Of a stretch of 64,000 bases of DNA, positions 61,023-64,000 are shown piece after piece; the stretch's first letter is position 1, and the number at the start of each line of letters is the position of its first letter. Below the pieces are notes generated by a model. The model saw nothing but the letters and a program-made list of their open reading frames with translations. It ran no database searches and was not told the DNA's origin. A program made the translations under genes and the position numbers. The stretch is from assembly GCF_003584685.1 (NCBI RefSeq), contig NZ_AP018549.1, forward strand, positions 1,240,001-1,304,000, written 5' to 3'. The stretch is from Lactobacillus paragasseri (GTDB lineage Bacteria; Bacillota; Bacilli; Lactobacillales; Lactobacillaceae).

Positions 61023-61988
61023 TTATTCTTTACCAGGAGCTGAAATTACTAAACGTAAGTCACCGCTAAAACTAAAGTCCTTCATTTCATTAGGAATAAT
61101 AAAATTAGTACCCAATTTAATATTATATTCTTTGCCATCAGCAATAAACTTACCGTTACCTTTAATTACAGAAACTAAAAGATAAGGATGATCATTTAGA
61201 CTCCAATCAAAACTCCCATCAACATCGATCTGCCATAAATAAAAATGCGGTGACATTGGTGGCTGAGCCAAAGTAGTAATCTTTGCATCTCCTAATGTTT
61301 CAGATGTAATTTTCAGCTTCGGATCTTTATGTGGTACTTGAATAGTATCAAGAGATTGCTTAATATGCAACTCTCTCTTTTTACCAGTTTTCTTGTCTAC
61401 TCGATCCCAATCATACAATCTATAGGTTACATCACTTGATTGTTGTGTTTCAATAACCATAATCCCTTTAGTTAAAGCGTGAACCGTTCCAGAAGGTACA
61501 TATAAAAAGTCTCCCTCTTTTACTGGTACATAACGTAACAGTTTGGACCACTTTCCATTTTTAATCCAATCTTCTAATTCTTTTTTACTGGTTGCATTGT
61601 GCCCATAGATAAGTTTAGCACCAGGTTCAGCATGAAGCACATACCAACTTTCAGTTTTTCCAGAATCATTTTCATGAATTCTAGCGTATTCGTCATCTGG
61701 GTGTACTTGAACAGACAAATTATCATTTGCATCTAAGAATTTAACTAATAGCGGAAATTCCTTAGTTTTTGGATTACCAAATAATTCTGGATGCTCTAAA
61801 TATACTTCTCTTAATGTCTTTCCTTTTAAAGGACCAGCATTAACTGTTGAAGCGTCATCTTTGTATCCTGATATTACCCAAGCTTCTCCAACTTTTCCAT
61901 CTGGAATATCATATCCTAAAACTGTATTTAACTTACGGCCACCCCAAATTTTTGGTCTAAAATATGGTGTTAAAAATAATGGCTCCAT
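61023..61988 (-). CDS. manA: Mannose-6-phosphate isomerase, class I
   Basis: The 321-aa cupin-type enzyme interconverts mannose-6-P and fructose-6-P. Zinc ligands lie in SVQVHPDDEYA near residue 97, in KTESWYVL and in VPSGTVHAL near 170, followed by the VIETQQSSDVTYRLYD region. It is the short Firmicutes form. Its ribosome binding site GAGGTG (61996-62001) is inside the 3' stem of a terminator-like hairpin, so translation may be gated. It heads manA-SdpI-RR-HK. Confidence 0.95.
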   Translation of the reverse strand: MEPLFLTPYFRPKIWGGRKLNTVLGYDIPDGKVGEAWVISGYKDDASTVNAGPLKGKTLREVYLEHPELFGNPKTKEFPLLVKFLDANDNLSVQVHPDDEYARIHENDSGKTESWYVLHAEPGAKLIYGHNATSKKELEDWIKNGKWSKLLRYVPVKEGDFLYVPSGTVHALTKGIMVIETQQSSDVTYRLYDWDRVDKKTGKKRELHIKQSLDTIQVPHKDPKLKITSETLGDAKITTLAQPPMSPHFYLWQIDVDGSFDWSLNDHPYLLVSVIKGNGKFIADGKEYNIKLGTNFIIPNEMKDFSFSGDLRLVISAPGKE

Positions 61989-61989
61989 A

Positions 61990-62033
61990 AAAAATCACCT
62001 CAATAAAAGTATATATCTTTTTGAGATGATTTT
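61990..62033 (-). terminator. Terminator-like hairpin that buries the manA ribosome binding site
   Basis: Minus-strand AAAATCATCTCAA pairs with TTGAGGTGATTTT, followed by TT and the manA ATG. The GAGGTG ribosome binding site of manA is part of the stem. The structure may end malY transcription and also hide the manA start. Confidence 0.72.
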
Positions 62034-62047
62034 GAAACCACTTTCAG

Positions 62048-63214
62048 CTATTTTTTTGAATATTTTTTAATTCCAGTAATTAATCGATTAATCCCATCTT
62101 TTACCATTGAAATTGGGGATGCAAGATTCAACCTTAAAAAGTTTTTACCATTACCACGATAAATGCTACCTGGTGAAACAATTAAACCAGTTTCTCTTCT
62201 AATATAATCAGCTAGTTCTTGACTATTTTGTGAGATTTCACTCACATCTAACCACATTAAATAAGTTGCAGGACCAGAAACAATTTTTATATCTTTTAAC
62301 TGTTTAGTTATTTTCTTTTCAGCATAAGCAAAATTATTGTCAATTACCGCTAATAACTCATGCAACCAATTAAACCCTTCCGTATAAGCAGCAATTGTCG
62401 CTGGAATAGCTAAAAGATTAGGTTCAGCTAGTTCATCGCTATTTAATCCACGATTAACGATATCACGTAAATTATTATCAGGAATAATCACAGTTGCGGC
62501 ATGAAGGGCGGCAACATTAAAAGTTTTACTTGGAGATACTAAACTAATTACATTGCTTCTTAAGGGTTTAGCAATAGAAAAAGCAGGTGTATATTTGACG
62601 TTATTACGCACTAAATCCCCATGAATCTCATCAGACAGAAGAATTACATGATTTTCTTGACATAAAGAAGCAATTCTTTTCACTTCGTTCTTTTTCCATA
62701 CAATTCCTGTAGGATTGTGCGGATTACAGAAAATCATCAAAGTAGTTAAAGGATTAGCCAGCTTTTCTTCTAGATCTTGCCAGTTAATTTCATACTTCCC
62801 ATTACTATAAATTAAATCACTTGATAATACATGCCGACCGTTATTTTCAATAGAATTATAAAAAATATTGTAAACTGGCTCTTGCACTAATACATTATCA
62901 CCTATATGAGAAACACGTCTAACAATTGACGAAATGGCTGGCACAACTCCAGTAGCAAAAATCATCCAGTCTGGATCAGCATCTGCACCATGCTCTAATT
63001 GATACCAATGACTTACTGCATTAAAATAATCGGCTCCGGCTTCTTCATAGCCAAAGGCACCTAGTTCAAGTTTTTCACGCATTGCTAAAACAATCTCAGG
63101 TGCTGTTTTAAAATCCATGTCCGCAATCGACATTGGTAATTCACTATCTTTAACATTCCACTTAACTGAATCTGTATGTCGCCGATTTATCACGGTTGTA
63201 AAATCATAATCCAA
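62048..63214 (-). CDS. MalY/PatB-type PLP C-S lyase
   Basis: The 388-aa fold-type I aminotransferase-like enzyme has the PLP lysine motif LVSPSKTFNVAALH near residue 230 and the CNPHNPTGIVW motif near 165. The N-terminal DFTTVINRRHTDSVKWN is typical of MalY/PatB. It probably acts as a cystathionine or cysteine beta-lyase. It starts at TTG 63214 after AGAGGG and follows the DUF3737 gene by 2 bases, so the two are co-transcribed. Confidence 0.92.
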   Translation of the reverse strand: MDYDFTTVINRRHTDSVKWNVKDSELPMSIADMDFKTAPEIVLAMREKLELGAFGYEEAGADYFNAVSHWYQLEHGADADPDWMIFATGVVPAISSIVRRVSHIGDNVLVQEPVYNIFYNSIENNGRHVLSSDLIYSNGKYEINWQDLEEKLANPLTTLMIFCNPHNPTGIVWKKNEVKRIASLCQENHVILLSDEIHGDLVRNNVKYTPAFSIAKPLRSNVISLVSPSKTFNVAALHAATVIIPDNNLRDIVNRGLNSDELAEPNLLAIPATIAAYTEGFNWLHELLAVIDNNFAYAEKKITKQLKDIKIVSGPATYLMWLDVSEISQNSQELADYIRRETGLIVSPGSIYRGNGKNFLRLNLASPISMVKDGINRLITGIKKYSKK

Positions 63215-63216
63215 TT

Positions 63217-64000
63217 TTATTCACCCTCTTGATTTTGATCAGAAACTGAACCTTTTTTAACGATTGCTTCCTCAGAGATAATCTTAGTATCACGAGGATC
63301 CACCTTTGCTGGATCAATAATTAATGTTTCAATCTTCTTCGCTTTAATTACTCCAGAAATAGGATTTTTAACGCTCGTAATCTTACTCTTGATAGTTGCG
63401 TTAATGTTACTACATTTTTCTAAAGCTAAAGTCGTCTGATTTAAAATACAGTTTTCTAAAGTAACATGATCCATGTAGCAAAGCCCTTGATCACTTTCAA
63501 TAGTACAATCTCTGAAAATAATATTGCTACTATTCCAGCTTAAATATTCCCCATCTATTTGACAATTAATTAAAGTTACATTCTCACAATTCCAAAATGC
63601 ATCTTTAGATACAAAACTACAATTTTTGCAGACAATATTTTTAGCACCATCAAAAATATAGTTTCCAATCACGCGCACATTTTCCATATAGATGTCAGAA
63701 CTATCTTTTCCAAAATAGTCACCATTAATCTCAGTATTTTTAATAGTAATATCCTCACAAGTCCACATTGTTTCTTCAGCATCAGAAAAAAATACGTGAT
63801 CTAAAGAAACATGTTTACATCTTCTAAATAATTTAGGAGCCTGCAAATTGGAGTTTTTAATTGAGATATTATTAGTGTACCAAATACCACTTCTAGACAT
63901 TGTTTCAAATGTGCTATCAGTAACTTTAATATTATTTGAATACCATAAAGGATATTTATATTTAAAAATATTAGCCTTTATTTCTAAATTCTGCGTTTCT
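63217..64000 (-). CDS. DUF3737 beta-helix protein (5' end off window)
   Basis: The minus-strand frame is open from the right edge to the stop at 63217, so about 260 C-terminal residues are seen and the true start lies outside. An internal Met at 63900 is not the start, because the frame continues with family-like sequence (ANIFKYKYPLWYSNNIKVTD). The protein is made of repeats of the type NxxIxNxxxxGxYF and VxLENCxL, with regular Cys and Asn, which suggests a right-handed beta-helix as in DUF3737. It is adjacent to the MalY-type lyase. Function is unknown. Confidence 0.85.
   Translation of the reverse strand, partial: ETQNLEIKANIFKYKYPLWYSNNIKVTDSTFETMSRSGIWYTNNISIKNSNLQAPKLFRRCKHVSLDHVFFSDAEETMWTCEDITIKNTEINGDYFGKDSSDIYMENVRVIGNYIFDGAKNIVCKNCSFVSKDAFWNCENVTLINCQIDGEYLSWNSSNIIFRDCTIESDQGLCYMDHVTLENCILNQTTLALEKCSNINATIKSKITSVKNPISGVIKAKKIETLIIDPAKVDPRDTKIISEEAIVKKGSVSDQNQEGE

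Overview
This window comes from a low-GC Firmicute, almost certainly a Lactobacillus of the acidophilus group. The protein sequences suggest the gasseri/johnsonii lineage, but that is recognition, not a database result. The evidence is the AT-rich sequence, strong GGAGG-type ribosome binding sites, frequent TTG/GTG starts, tRNA genes without encoded CCA, an S-layer-type (SLAP-like) C-terminus on a secreted enzyme, and lactobacillus-typical small proteins (DUF3397, DUF4044, DUF2969, YueI). The window is nearly all chromosomal core. I see no transposase, integrase, phage gene, CRISPR array, toxin-antitoxin pair or restriction system.

Layout. 1-13.2 kb (minus): the dcw cluster, mraZ-rsmH-ftsL-ftsI(pbp2x)-mraY-murD-murG-divIB-ftsA-ftsZ-sepF-yggT-ylmH-divIVA, with three 10-bp-phased MraZ boxes upstream and divIVA cut by the left edge. 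13.3-17.2 kb: DUF3397, a 42-aa DUF4044 gene on the plus strand, then mreBCD and radC. 17.2-22 kb: a HAD phosphatase, folC and valS under a T-box leader whose specifier reads GUA (Val). 22-26.7 kb: a P-type ATPase behind a probable yybP-ykoY manganese riboswitch, an extracellular phosphodiesterase and rsuA. 26.8-31 kb: thiI, nifS, ezrA.

31-34.9 kb (plus): rpsD with a structured leader, yueI, rarA, a 6S RNA gene, a small membrane protein and a universal stress protein. 34.9-44.7 kb (minus): the ATP synthase operon atpBEFHAGDC, followed by DUF1146, a second MreB (mbl), EpuA, yidD, DUF2969 and rodA. 44.8-49 kb: upp, tsaC, prmC, prfA, tdk. 49-50.6 kb (plus): murT. 50.6-55.9 kb (minus): a serine hydrolase, tandem tRNA-Gln(CUG) and tRNA-Glu(CUC), an unrecognised coiled-coil protein, a DHA2 drug exporter, pgi and a VanZ-like protein. 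56.1-58.3 kb (plus): an LTA-synthase-family enzyme. 58.4-64 kb (minus): DUF3737 (cut by the right edge), a MalY-type C-S lyase, manA, an SdpI-like membrane protein and an OmpR/PhoR-type two-component system.

The theme is envelope growth and division: lipid II synthesis (murD, murG, mraY, murT), septal and lateral-wall machinery (ftsI, ftsL, divIB, ftsA, ftsZ, sepF, ezrA, divIVA, mreBCD, mbl, rodA) and teichoic acid synthesis, together with energy supply and translation factors. RNA-level control is the richest layer: a T-box, a metal riboswitch, an S4 leader, 6S RNA and several intercistronic hairpins. No gap over 300 bases is empty; the longest gene-poor stretch, 51631-51986, holds two tRNAs and two terminators. 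I found no convincing new multi-gene system. The best leads are the Mn-switch/ATPase pairing, the atypical tRNA-Glu(CUC), the ribosome binding site buried in a terminator-like hairpin before manA, and a terminator-like hairpin inside folC.
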